A stretch of 64,000 nt of DNA. Source: Chrysomallon squamiferum. Taxonomy: Eukaryota > Mollusca > Gastropoda > Neomphalida > Peltospiridae. A program made the position numbers and the translations under genes. Of the stretch, positions 25,520 through 36,995 are shown in pieces; within the stretch, counting starts at the first letter, position 1; every line of letters starts with the position of its first letter. The DNA is taken from the NCBI GenBank assembly GCA_012295275.1, contig CM022672.1, forward strand, positions 5,612,443-5,676,442, written 5' to 3'. The notes beneath the pieces were generated by a model. It saw only the letters and a list, made by a program, of their open reading frames with translations. It was not told where the DNA came from and did not search any database.

Positions 25520-25653
25520 TATTAAATTCTGGATACAAAATGGTGATATTAGATACGAATGGTCTCTGGATCGGTCCTTCTCGGTTTAATAACGTCCCAA
25601 CAATTGCCCCCAAGCCTTGCTTACGAAACGTTGTGGTATCTACTTCCCTTCCA
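25520..25653 (+). CDS. Candidate internal coding exon, gene unknown
   Basis: The acceptor TTTCTGTTACAG ends at 25519 and a good donor CCA|GTAAGA follows 25653. Between them one frame stays open for 44 codons (LNSGYKMVILDTNGLW ... VVVSTSLP), entering in phase 2 and ending in phase 0. It is less AT-rich than its surroundings. No family recognised and no partner exon found with confidence. Confidence 0.25.
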
Positions 25654-25797
25654 GTAAGAAGATGTACGTAAAACTTTCACTGTACGTGACCGATAAAAAT
25701 TGCCCAGGGCTATAGTAACTTTCAACTTTAGTAACACCAAAAGAACTTGTCGCAGCTAATAGCAGTTAATATTAAAATACGCAGAGCTGTCAAACAT

Positions 25798-26233
25798 TCA
25801 GTCATTAACGAAAGCTCGTTCGGTGTATCCCGTGAAACAAATAATCGTTAAAATGGAAATGCTGCAACTTCGGCTATTCTCGGAAAACAGAAAAATCATT
25901 ACACTGTTATTACTAGTGTTTATATGCTCTAGGCATCTCGGAAGCATATTTTCTGCGCACTTTTCCCAGTCGCTCTCTTTAACGATTCCCAAGCGCAGAT
26001 GCAAGAAAATTATAACAACAACAATGATGGTGCACATATTATTATCAGGTCTGGAACCAATACAAACTTCAGCAACAAAAACAAACAAAAATAGATTGAA
26101 AACAATGAACGGATTTACTAAAAGAATGCATGTAGTAGTTAATCTTGGTGTATGTACACACAAAATAGTGTTTGACATTGTTTTTAACCATGCATATAAA
26201 CGTAATTTCATGTTCTTTTCACTTGCTAGTTGA
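25798..26233. other. Long open frames on both strands (136 and 137 codons)
   Basis: A plus-strand frame (25823-26233) and a minus-strand frame (25798-26211) are open together across about 400 bases of non-repetitive sequence. That is unexpected in DNA this AT-rich. The plus frame has an internal Met (25853) followed by a hydrophobic run (IITLLLLVFICS) that could be a signal peptide. Neither product resembles a family I know. Either or both may be chance. Confidence 0.2.
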
Positions 26234-26796
26234 AGTACGTTTTAAGTGGTCGGACTGTTCAGGTTTCTACAACACTTTCACCGTTTTTTTTTTTTTTTTT
26301 TTTTTACAACAGTCACACAAAGCAAACGCCATATATATAGCTATATATCTATGTAATTTGAATATTAAAAAAGTAGCTGTCTTTATGTACTTTTACCCTC
26401 TTTTTTAATTGATACCTGTCCTTTTCCCCAGTACTTTATATATATATACATATTTTATTTTATTTTACAGTTTCCTTCTACAGACGTGTTTGTGTGTGAA
26501 CCACACACACATTCGACTGTTCTCACAAATATACTGATACCAGTTGAACTTTGCACCTACGGGTAAAGAAGGTATATTGAAGGTTATACTTCTGTTGTAT
26601 GGTAGTCAAGATTTTCCGTTAAATGGAAGATTTTTCCCATGTCGAAGGTCACAAGAAGTTAAGGGTTAACAGATTTTTTAACCTTAAAGGTCATGGCTTG
26701 GACGCCTTTGTTTGCAGGTATGCAAGGAGCCTTACAAAGGAGCTAGGAGTGTCTACAATTTTCAAATAATGGGACCAAGTTAGATCGATCATGTGT

Positions 26797-26797
26797 A

Positions 26798-26881
<84 letters not shown>

Positions 26882-26883
26882 CA
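26797..26883. repeat. Perfect hairpin repeat (AAT)n-(ATT)n
   Basis: About 50 bases of AAT units run directly into about 33 bases of ATT units, forming a palindrome with arms of at least 30 bp, then TCATCATC. Confidence 0.95.
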
Positions 26884-26999
26884 TCATCATTTAAAAATAA
26901 TTAATTTGTTTTTGATTGGTTGTGGGGTTGTTCTCCAATATTTAAATTTCTTAGTAATTATTTCAAATAAAATTCGTATTGCAATAACAACAGTAACAA

Positions 27000-28503
27000 C
27001 AATAACAACAAAACAACAACAACAACAACAATAATAATAATAATCTCGATACTTCTGTCAAAGAAAATATAAGCGTCTGCCATACATCGAAGGCACTGTG
27101 TACTGTTTGAATTTAGTTCATAAATAGACTAATATAACGAGGTTGTGGGGAATGTAATTCATTAGCAAGTGTCTGATGTTACCAATCACGTGAACGTACA
27201 TTATGCTAGACTTTCGACAAGTCAAAAACTGCAATTTAGTTTTCGAACGAGATTAATAAAACAGTTATTAATATAATTAAATTTTATTTTATTTTATTTT
27301 ATTTTATCTTATTTTATTTTATTTTTATTTTGTTTTTCAGTCTTGCTTATTTTTAGCAGATAATTAAATAAATTATTTCTGCTGAAAGACTTTTTTTTTT
27401 TGTTTGTTTTTCTTCTCTTTTTATTATTATTATTATTAAAATTTTCTTTTCGTTTTTTTAATTTTTATTTAACCAAACTTTACAGATACTGCATTACTAC
27501 ACTAAGTGAAAAGAAAACGAATTTTCTTGGCACATTCATACATTGCTTTCTCGAGAAGGAAAACAGACACTGAATTCTTTGTGTTCAGCTAACATTGTGT
27601 GTGATAAAATGGCTAAGAGACAGCTGTTAGTCAACAGAACATGGTTTCAAGTCATCCTCTTCTCCCCCCACTTCACTACTGTCGTCTGCAGTAACCGTAC
27701 GTCGTCAGATTTGAAAACAGTCTGTCGTTTGGTCGCGCAAAGGATGAAGGTATAGATTCAGCGCCATTACAAATATAAGCAGTCATTCAAATATAACTGT
27801 AATAGTAATAATCAGTGCTTTTTAAGGGTTGATTTGATCGAAGGACTAAAATTATAAAGAAAATACTATGTTCATTCATTTTTCTTTCTTTCTTCTTCTT
27901 CTTCTTCTTCCTTGTGAAATTCGTTTGACTACTTCTAAAATGTACTTTCAGAAAGTTTATTTTTTTATTCTGTTTATTTCGAAGTACTACATTATTTACC
28001 ACTTATATGTTCAAGTATATTCAATGTACGAGATGTTTAATCATTTAAGAAGCAGTTTCTGTTCGTGTCTCCTTTAATAATAATAATACCACCACCACTA
28101 ATGACGAAAACAACAAAAAGAGAAAACTTATAATAATAAAATCAATCCTTTAATATGTCTGTTAATATCGAGGGGAAAAAAAAAAGAAAAAAAAAGAAGT
28201 AATAAATATAATTATAATAAAAAAAAAAAAGAAAAAAAAAAAGAGAAGAAATTTGATACATAATACGTGCACAACTTTTCTCAGTTATGAATTCTGCTGA
28301 AATAATATATGTGATTAATTCATTATCATCAAAACATGTTCTTAACATTTCCGCATCTGCTCAGTCTCCTCTATAATGTTAATCTGATAAAGCTATTTAA
28401 TATATTTATTTACTTCTTTTATCTTATTTATATTAGAAAATTTGGTACGGATAACGAATGACGTGCATTTTGAAATAAACAAGAAAAAATAAACAAGAAC
28501 AAA

Positions 28504-28545
<42 letters not shown>

Positions 28546-28924
28546 GTACACACACACACACACACACTGTGTGTATGTAAATATGGATAGATAGATAGTC
28601 ACCAAATACCAAATAGATACCAAATACAAAAAATTTCCATGACGTATCATAAAACATTCACTCGCCGCGACCCACTGCAAACTTGACGAAACTTGAGATG
28701 AGAGGGGGACAGCAGATAACTGCTCAATTAGCTACACGCAATGACCTAATGATATTTAATATTTATTTTGTGCATTTTAACTGCTACTGTTCCTACTACA
28801 ACAACAGCTGGGATTATTACCGCTCCTTCTACTACCACTGTATTTTTATTACTTCTACTACTACTGCAGCTACTGTACTTATTCTTTTAACCTCTATATA
28901 TCGCCATCTTCATTTTGTAGTTTT

Positions 28925-28955
<31 letters not shown>

Positions 28956-29476
28956 TTATTATTATTTTTTTTGTTGTTGTTATTATTATTGTTATCAAGA
29001 GGTAGACGTTTTAATCTCAGATTACTATATATGCAAAAAAAAAAATTCAGCAGTCCTTTTCCTCAGGAAAAAAAACGAAAATGAAAAAACGAAAATAAAA
29101 AACGAAAAAAAGAAGAAATAATCAACTAACAACAACAACAAAATAATGTTATAAATAAATAAATAAATAATGATGAAATAAAATGATTATTTAAGTTGTA
29201 ATAATTTTAGAAATATACATCTTGCAGTTAGCTGGCTTAATTAGCACATGTCAGTGAGTTTGTTAAGTGGCTGTGGTGGGGTGGGGGGTTGAATGTGTGC
29301 GTTTAGTACGCGGGCTTACAGTGTTATGACGTAAATGCAACCGTGGATACAGGCGATGAAAAGAAAAACGTAGCAACTGAAACTTTCTCCAGAAATTAAA
29401 AGATTAATGGTAAGAAGAGAAATCTTAAAAATATTTATTATAATATTACATATTATATTTTTTTTCGTTTGAACTT

Positions 29477-29529
<53 letters not shown>

Positions 29530-30716
29530 TACATACATACATACATACATACATGCATACACAAATACACACATACACACAAACATACAAATATAACACA
29601 CATACCACACATATATACACCAGTCATTTTTAGTTAATGAATATATTTATTATTATTACTGTTGTTGTTGTTGCTGCTGCTGCTGTCTTCGCAGGCGTCA
29701 TATTCATCGCTGTCATTATTTACTTATAAGGAAATTCTAAATTATGTTAGTATCGTTCTCATGTGACATAGTAGTTTTATTTCTAATTACCTGAAACATA
29801 CACTGGTGATAACATGGTGATAATTGTGTAGGGCTGTGTACATGTGATACATTTCTATTCCTGTCTGTTGTGTCACACGCAAGAAGACATCTGTATGGGC
29901 CTCTCATTTGTTGGGTATTTGTTAGTGCTCGACGTAAATGAATTTTTGACGATTCTTTTTTGTGAGTCATTTTATTTCACGTGATTTTTTAAACTGGGAA
30001 GTAGAAACTTTATCTTTATGGATAAGCAGGATTTGTGGCAATTAAATTAAATTTGTGATATTCTAAACACGTTGTATTTATTTTATTTGTCAAATGTAAT
30101 ACATTTCTTCTTCTTCTTTTCATTATTTAAAACTTATGTCTAATTAATGAAAAAAAAAAAAAAAAAAAAAATCTTCTGTTTTATGTCCACTTCCTTTCTT
30201 CTTTAAAAATAAATATATCGTCTGTTCCATAACCCATTTCTATCCTTTCCTCTATTTTTTTTAATATAGTGCGCTAAGAATTTGGTACAGTAATACTACT
30301 TAACGTCCACATTAGTTTTAATTATTAGTCAAGCCCCTTCCCATTTTTCTTTGATTCTTTTTGTTTTTCTTTCATTCGTTCCTTCCTTTTACGTTTATTA
30401 TTTTAGGAACAGAAACCGGTTGATAATTAAAATATCATAAAGAAACATATACATGTATATGTAAAAGGACAGAGGTGATATGTTAGAACGAACACATCAC
30501 TTAAAGTCCACTAGTATAAATCAATGGTGATTACTGAAAGCTAGCGAAATACACAAGAACCAGCAGCTGCGCTTTACTCAGACTGTCTACAAGGCAAAAT
30601 CGATGTTAATAATTCACGAAGTCAGAATAACATTTCATTACTAGCGCAAAGACTTTCTAGACTGAACGCAAGGCTAAATAATGAATCGAAGACCAAAAAT
30701 GAAACGCATGTGTATA
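27000..30716. other. Microsatellite-rich non-coding stretch
   Basis: Contains (TTTTA)n near 27270-27330, (TTC)n near 27890-27910 and 28920-28955, (CA)n near 28506-28567 and 29479-29525, and poly(A)/poly(T) runs near 28175-28240 and 30150-30172. A 70-codon open frame at 27543-27755 ends near a possible donor (AAG|GTATAG) but has no convincing acceptor. I see no gene that can be supported. Confidence 0.6.
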
Positions 30717-30745
30717 ACAACAACAACAACAACAACAACAAAAAA

Positions 30746-30788
<43 letters not shown>

Positions 30789-30790
30789 GT
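30717..30790. repeat. (CAA)n / (AAT)n microsatellite
   Basis: ACAACA units followed by AAT units. A poly(A) tract lies 70 bases further on (about 30855-30875). Confidence 0.95.
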
Positions 30791-31053
30791 TACAACAATC
30801 CTAAAAAGGCTGACCAGGAAGTTTTTGACAAATTCAAACAATATAAAAAAGAAGAAAAAAAAAAAAAAAAAAAAACAAAGGAGGAAAGGAAAGAAAGAAA
30901 TGAATACAATTTACTAGGCTGAACTTTTGGCCACTCGCTGTCGACATATTGCAGACGATCAATTCGAAGAAGCCTTGTCGAGTTCAGCGATTTTCGCGCC
31001 TGAAGCTTCTGCATCGATTTCAGAACCAGACTTCCAAGTCTTTTTCTACTGCA

Positions 31054-31068
31054 GCGCCACCTAGCGGC
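31054..31068 (-). promoter_or_regulatory. CTCF-like insulator motif
   Basis: GCGCCACCTAGCGGC closely matches the reverse complement of the conserved bilaterian CTCF core (CCACCAGGGGGCGC in vertebrates, AGGTGGCGC in flies). It lies in a less AT-rich island (about 30,940-31,190) between the plus-strand SKI-domain gene and the minus-strand NCAPG gene. Confidence 0.45.
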
Positions 31069-31239
31069 TTGTCGGTGACTGTTTAATGATAATGAAGTTA
31101 ACCAGAGGAAGTCTGTCTCATGCAAAGCAAAAGTTTGACATTTTTGAAGAGGAAAATTTATGGTAGCCAAAGAAAGGACACTCCGGAAACATATGACGTA
31201 ATACAACGAATCAAATTAAGTTATCATTTTGCGCGACAT

Positions 31240-31577
31240 TTTCGTCCTTGTTTTGTGGAGGGAGGGAGAGAAGAAAAACAGATACTTAATAAATAAATAA
31301 ATCATTAATTGCATTTACAATAAGAAAAAGTTAAAAGAAAAAAAAAAAATAAAGAATAAATAAATAAAATAAAATAAAAAAAAGATAATAAATAAATAAA
31401 GTGAAAAAAAAAAATTAAAAAAAGAGAAAAGAAATTCAAAAAATCATTTATATAAATAGATTAATTAAAAATTCAGATTAATATATAAATATTTCAAAAT
31501 CGAAAAAATATAATATATATTAATAGTAAAATTGTTTGATATTTCGTTAAATGTTTTATTCCTTATTTTTATCTTTA

Positions 31578-31623
<46 letters not shown>

Positions 31624-32099
31624 GAAACGTGTATATTTAAAGCGTGTATAGTTAAAGCGTACTACAGATGTCAACGATTGCAATATACATGTATATTAAA
31701 TACACCTTACTTTACTCTGCACATAGGTATTAGTAATCGTTCCAATTTTTCATACACTAAGGTATATCAAAGGAATACGCATTCCTATATTTAGGAATCT
31801 GCTTAATAAATATACTTTGACGATTTCTTATTTCCATTATATTCCTCAGTTTGCAAAATCGTGTGTGTGTGTGTGTGCGTGTGTGTGATATTCACCATTA
31901 TTTTAAATACCTACACTCATAATTTTGCAGGAGATATCTTGTTAAGTGAAAACTGAACACTCATATACTCTCTTAGAAAAATGTATGTTTTGTGTATAGT
32001 CAATGTAATTATAAAATTCGCAACAACAACAACAATAATAACAATAGTCGTGACAACGATGATGATGGTAATGATAATGATGATGATGATGTTAATGAA

Positions 32100-32143
<44 letters not shown>

Positions 32144-32240
32144 TGATGATGTTGATGACGATGATGATGACGACGATGATCACAATAATCATATCCAATT
32201 ACACTAATGAACGACACAGTTTAACAGCAATGTGTGTTCA
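31240..32240. repeat. A-rich tract and trinucleotide microsatellites
   Basis: Includes A/T-rich (TAAA)n near 31290-31440, (TTA)n near 31577-31622, and a compound CAA / GAT / AAT / GAC block near 32020-32190. The poly-Ile, poly-Asn and poly-Asp frames are repeat artefacts. Confidence 0.9.
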
Positions 32241-32734
32241 TTAAGAATTCTAACAAAGCACATTTTGTACCATGTGATGTAAGACTAAAATGGTGGCTAT
32301 TTTAAAGCAGTGGGACTTTTGAGTTAGAACCGAAATTTCGTTAAATAAACATTTTCCATCACAACTGTTACGAGTTAACACAAAACTCAGTATTAACAAC
32401 ATGATGAGCATATAAGGGGTGAAAAGTGTTGCTACATTTTGGTAACGAATTTTAAATTTAAAAACTAATATTTAATTTGAAAATGATTCTCATCGCAATG
32501 TAAACCGCCCCTTATTTTAACTCAGGTCCTGGATCCATCCATACTAAGCATTAAGATGCTGTTTTCTATTTATTTCACAGTCTGTCTGTCAAAGGTTTAA
32601 AGTTCAGATACAAAATCTCAGAAATACTGTGGAGAATTACAGTAGATGCATATTCTACACAGTCACACAAAACACGCATACTGTCAATTACTGTTTACAA
32701 AGAGCTGTTTCGTATTACGATATTTCTTTCACGA

Positions 32735-32965
32735 GCTACGGTTAAAACGTACAAGGCCAGCGCACCAGCTGATTACGATGCTGAGAGCTTTTGGAAAACG
32801 ATCTACCGAACGTCTCTGGCGTCATCATGCACGTCGTCGTATCAGTCTGACAGAGCCGCCGTAATCGAGTGCGTTTCAGGCCCGCGGTTGCTGGTCGGAA
32901 ACTGGTCGTGGAGCGCCAGAAACTATAAACATCTTCGATAATCGATGGAACACGACTGATCAGGC
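32735..32965. promoter_or_regulatory. CpG-rich island in AT-rich DNA
   Basis: About 230 bases with some two dozen CpG dinucleotides (for example CACGTCGTCGT, GCCGCCGT and GGCCCGCGG), far denser than the flanks. It includes CAGCTG next to TGATTA and a TCGATAATCGAT palindrome. The only plus-strand frame is short (ends 32864) and lacks splice signals, so an unmethylated promoter or enhancer is more likely than an exon. Confidence 0.35.
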
Positions 32966-33204
32966 TTGTAAGATACGTTTCCCTTGTTACCAGTCAATTA
33001 TTAATAGCGTTCATGAACATAACAAAAGAAAACCTAAAGGCGTGCTTTGCAGTTATTTGATTGGGGGAGGGGAAAGATACATCAAATTTTAATTACAGTG
33101 CGAGAGCAGTTCGAATTACGTTGGGAGTAAAAATAATAACCACAGACTTTTCTCTATCACCTGTAAAGATTTTTGATAAAATTTCAAACGTTTGTTATTA
33201 CAGC

Positions 33205-33208
33205 AAAG

Positions 33209-33252
<44 letters not shown>

Positions 33253-33495
33253 TTTTTTTATTATTCTTTCCTCGTTATCGTTTTCTTCTTCTTCTTCATT
33301 TTTTTTTTTTTTTTTTTTTACATTTCACTTTTCTTTCTTCTTCTTTTTTTTTTTTTTTTTTTTTTATATATATCGTTTTTAAAATTTATTATTTTTCTTC
33401 CCTTTTTTTTGTTTCTCTCCTCTTTTATTCTTTCTTCTTTTCTTTTCTTTGTTTTTCTTCAGGTTTGACCTCCATTTTTTTTTTTTGTTATCATA
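33205..33495. repeat. (CA)n followed by long T-rich tracts
   Basis: (CA)n at about 33209-33250, then poly(T) and TTC-rich sequence to about 33490. The overlapping His-Thr and Phe-rich frames are artefacts. Confidence 0.95.
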
Positions 33496-34640
33496 TTATT
33501 CAGGGATCCAAGTTAAAACATGGTAAGTTGCTAATAACGTTAAAAAGCTTCAGGCGTTTAAATATAGCCAGCCATTGTTAACACCATTCTGTATCACAAC
33601 TCGAACCCCAGGTGTTGCCAAAAATACGAAATCTTGGGCTAGAAAGGTAAGAAAAGATTGTGAGACGCGAACTGCCTGTTCTCGTAATTAACCAGTTATC
33701 GAGTGGTCGTAAGCGTTTCCTGGCGAAATCTGTACAAATCAGGAACACGTTCGATACATTCCTGGTTATAACCAGGAACTTTTCCGCTCTGCTGAATCCT
33801 AGTTTCATTATCAGATTATATGTCTGACAAATATATCCAGTCTCTGCGGCAATAATTGATACTTGGGAAATAGAACCAGTTCTGCGTCCATTCCATGCGA
33901 ACTCCGCTGAACTTTATCAAGAATAACCCATAACTGATATGGAAGAAGGAAAATAAATTCGTATTTTTTAAAAAAGAAATTTTTTAATCATCATCATCAT
34001 AAGGAACGTAGAAGGATGGGTCGTCGGTTCAGTTCTTACTGGTGAACCAGTCTGGCACTTTCTCGTTATAATCATACCAAATGTCGTGGTGTACTTATCT
34101 TCGTGTAAAGGTGCATATAATTATACACAGACACAAAGATACACATACGCATGCGCATTTATTCCAATATCATCACTTCATTCTCTTGATTTTTTTTATG
34201 ATTTGTTATTGATTTATTTACTTTCTTTTTTTTTTTTTAAATTAGGCTTTTTTCTTTTGTAAACTCACATGCGTATTTTAGATATGTTAATCTTTGTAGT
34301 TTCCGTGGCAAATTAATCTTTTATATTTTATTTTATTTTATCTCAATTTATTTATTTATTTATCGATTTATTTATTCACTTATTTGTTGGTTTTTATTTT
34401 TTTTTTTTTTTTTATAGTTATTATTATTTTTTATATCACCATGTATTTCTACACTGTACGGTAAATGCCAATCAAAAACAGAATGATTAAGCAAATAAGC
34501 AAACGGAATAAACAAAATAAAAATAAATAACATTTCGCTGTTTACCGTTTTTAAAGTGAGATACTAAAGTCAGTATGCATCTTACAGACGCTAATCTATC
34601 GATTTGTTTGCTGCAAGCAAGATAAATAATAAAAAAAATA

Positions 34641-34674
<34 letters not shown>

Positions 34675-34735
34675 CCGGTTAATTCAAGATACTGATTCTG
34701 TTCCCGGTGTGTTTCTCTCTGCATTTCTGATCCAG

Positions 34736-34879
34736 ATGCTTCTGATGTTTACCATGCACGCTCACCAGATAGCCTGGCGGATCCAGAGTCTACACAGAGG
34801 AGCTGTTTCAGATTGACAGAAACGTGGCTGGAAAAGGAAAGCTATGGGAGTTGCACAGTACCTGATTTGCCCCTAAAAG
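34736..34879 (+). CDS. Candidate orphan coding exon, gene unknown
   Basis: The acceptor CATTTCTGATCCAG ends at 34735 and AAAAG|GTTGGT follows 34879. Only one frame is open: it enters in phase 2 and reads 47 codons (DASDVYHARSPDSLAD ... GSCTVPDLPLK). Base composition is clearly richer in G+C than the flanking poly(A) and TAAA sequence. Ser/Pro/Asp-rich wording suggests a linker of a larger intracellular protein, but I recognise no family. If the weak donor is not used, the frame stops at 34903-34905, next to an AATAAA (34906-34911), so it could instead be a last exon. Confidence 0.4.
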
Positions 34880-35029
34880 GTTGGTTCTATATTACACTAA
34901 GATAAATAAAGAAAGAAAGAAAGAGGGAAAGAAAAGACATTTTTTTTTAATATATAATTATTTTTATTCACATTTTTAATAAATCTGAAAAATAAAATAA
35001 AAAATGATCCGTTTAACAGACAAACTGTA

Positions 35030-36110
35030 CTACTTATTTTGTTATATATTGCAGTATTGTTATTTCAGGCAATTTTGAAAGGCGAAACGAATGAGGTACC
35101 CTGAAATTTATCTCTCCAAAACACTCCTTTGTACCGCCACTTCCCCCAGTTGAAAAAGTTACAAGCGGGTTTTGGCCCGCACCTGGCATTTTAAAGCAGA
35201 ACTGACGTCTGCTATTGACTGCGCGAGCTCCACACAAAGAAACAACAATGAATTTCGTGTTTCTGTACATGACTTGACTCTCCCCATCTGCTGTAAAGTG
35301 CATGTGGTTTATAAATCTTTTCCACTGGGGTAACATTTTTATTTAGTCTGAGTAAACATGAGATTTCACTTCTCGCCGCTCCTTTCACCTCTTTAACTGT
35401 GAAATATAACCAGACAACTAAATTAAATTCATTCGAAAAATTAACTCGTAGCCCTATTTTCCCATCGGAATTAAAATTACTACAAGCTGGTGTATTTAAA
35501 CAAATAAATATAACGAATATGTTTTTAATTTAACATTTTACAAATTTTAGCAAACTTTTATTATTATTATTATTATTTGAATAACAACAACAACAGTAAC
35601 AAAATAAGTTAGCTTTATTATTCAGTTTTGTTGACATAATATTACACTGAACGATACCATCCTAACATGATTTGTAGAAACCTGTGTATATTATTATATC
35701 ACATTCATTTCGCAAAGCGATAAACCCTTCTGGACTACCCCACCATGCTGGGAATTATCGCATCAGGCTGCACATTGGTGTTTATTTCACAAATGCACAC
35801 GCACGCACGAACATGTACACACAATATATATAATTTTAGTTACCGAATGAATATAATGTCCCATGTAACGGACGTGACGTCAGTTTTGGACTGACCAGCA
35901 GATCAAGAAAAGCTTTACAAACCACATGCTCGATTTCTGATGCGTTTTATCTTTGTTAATCTTCAAACGGCGTCGAATGACAAGAAACAAACCAACTGCG
36001 AGTGTCTGCTTACTGACTAATCGCACTTCCGGTTACACAACTGATACTCAGCCTGCATGATTCGCTGGTGCCTGGAGGTAATCCTCACAATTATATACTT
36101 TAAAATGAAA
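35030..36110. other. Moderately complex non-coding DNA
   Basis: Less repetitive than its flanks. A 100-codon minus-strand frame (35034-35336) has an ATG but no recognised domain and no supporting splice or promoter signals. A second perfect CRE palindrome TGACGTCA occurs at 35875-35882. Confidence 0.5.
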
Positions 36111-36123
36111 AGACTATATCATA

Positions 36124-36170
<47 letters not shown>

Positions 36171-36445
36171 ATAATAATAATAGCAGTAGCAGTAGCAGTA
36201 GTAGTAATAATTGTGTTTCAAGCAGCAACTGTGGGAATAAATTAGTAATAAAATTAGCAACAGCAGCAGCCGTAGTCGTCGTAGTAGTAGTGGTATTAGA
36301 AGTAATATTAACTGCAACAGAAGTAGTTACAAAAAAAGTAATAACAGCCACAGTAACAATTTGTACTAGAAGCTGTGGCTGCAGTAGTAGCAGAATAAAC
36401 TGTAAAGTAGCTAATAATAAAGTAATGAAGTCGCTGCAGCAGCTT
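36124..36445. repeat. Long degenerate trinucleotide region (AAT, AGT, AGC, GTA units)
   Basis: A pure (AAT)n run passes into about 250 bases of mixed AGT/AGC/GTA/AAT triplets with rough 3-base periodicity. This looks like an old expanded trinucleotide locus that has decayed. Both strands give false low-complexity frames. Confidence 0.85.
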
Positions 36446-36950
36446 TAGTAAACAAACACGAGCTTGTAGTACCAGTGTACTTAGTATTATCTGCCACCAG
36501 CATTTAATGTTTCTGCACTAATGATAAATGAACTCACTGCAGATGTATTCGGAAACATTAACATATCCGATAGCCCAAGGAAAGCTGAATTATCAACAGT
36601 CAAACTATACGGACTTCACCGTGAACATTTCGGTGATCATGATTTTTGGTCGATATTACCCGACCTTTCATTGTTTTCAACGTCAAAATCAGACGTCTGC
36701 TTGAATTAAACCTTCGTCTGTGGCTACAGCATAAGTACAGATGCATTTTCAGCGGAGTTTGAAGAAATAGTATATTGCGTTTCTTATTATTAGTGGTAGT
36801 AGTAATATTTGTAGTAGGATTAGTAGTAGTAGTGATAGCGGTAATAGGAATGGGAACATCAGAAGCAATATATTATTGTTACTGATCTGTAGTTAATTGA
36901 GGGTTTTTAGGGGGGGTGAGGGTATATATATATTTTTAAATTAATTATTA

Positions 36951-36995
<45 letters not shown>

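Noticed and set aside
27543-27755. 70-aa plus-strand ORF ending near a GTATAG donor, with an ATG in good context
   Set aside because: No acceptor, no clear signal peptide, and no family. Too weak for a gene call.
30790-31206. 138-aa minus-strand ORF
   Set aside because: The C-terminal half is encoded by a poly(A/T) tract, and no start or splice evidence was found.
32646-32864. 72-aa plus-strand ORF over the CpG island
   Set aside because: Arg-rich reading of CpG-rich DNA, with no acceptor or donor. A regulatory explanation fits better.
35034-35336. 100-aa minus-strand ORF
   Set aside because: It has an ATG and ordinary composition, but no recognisable domain, promoter or splice context.
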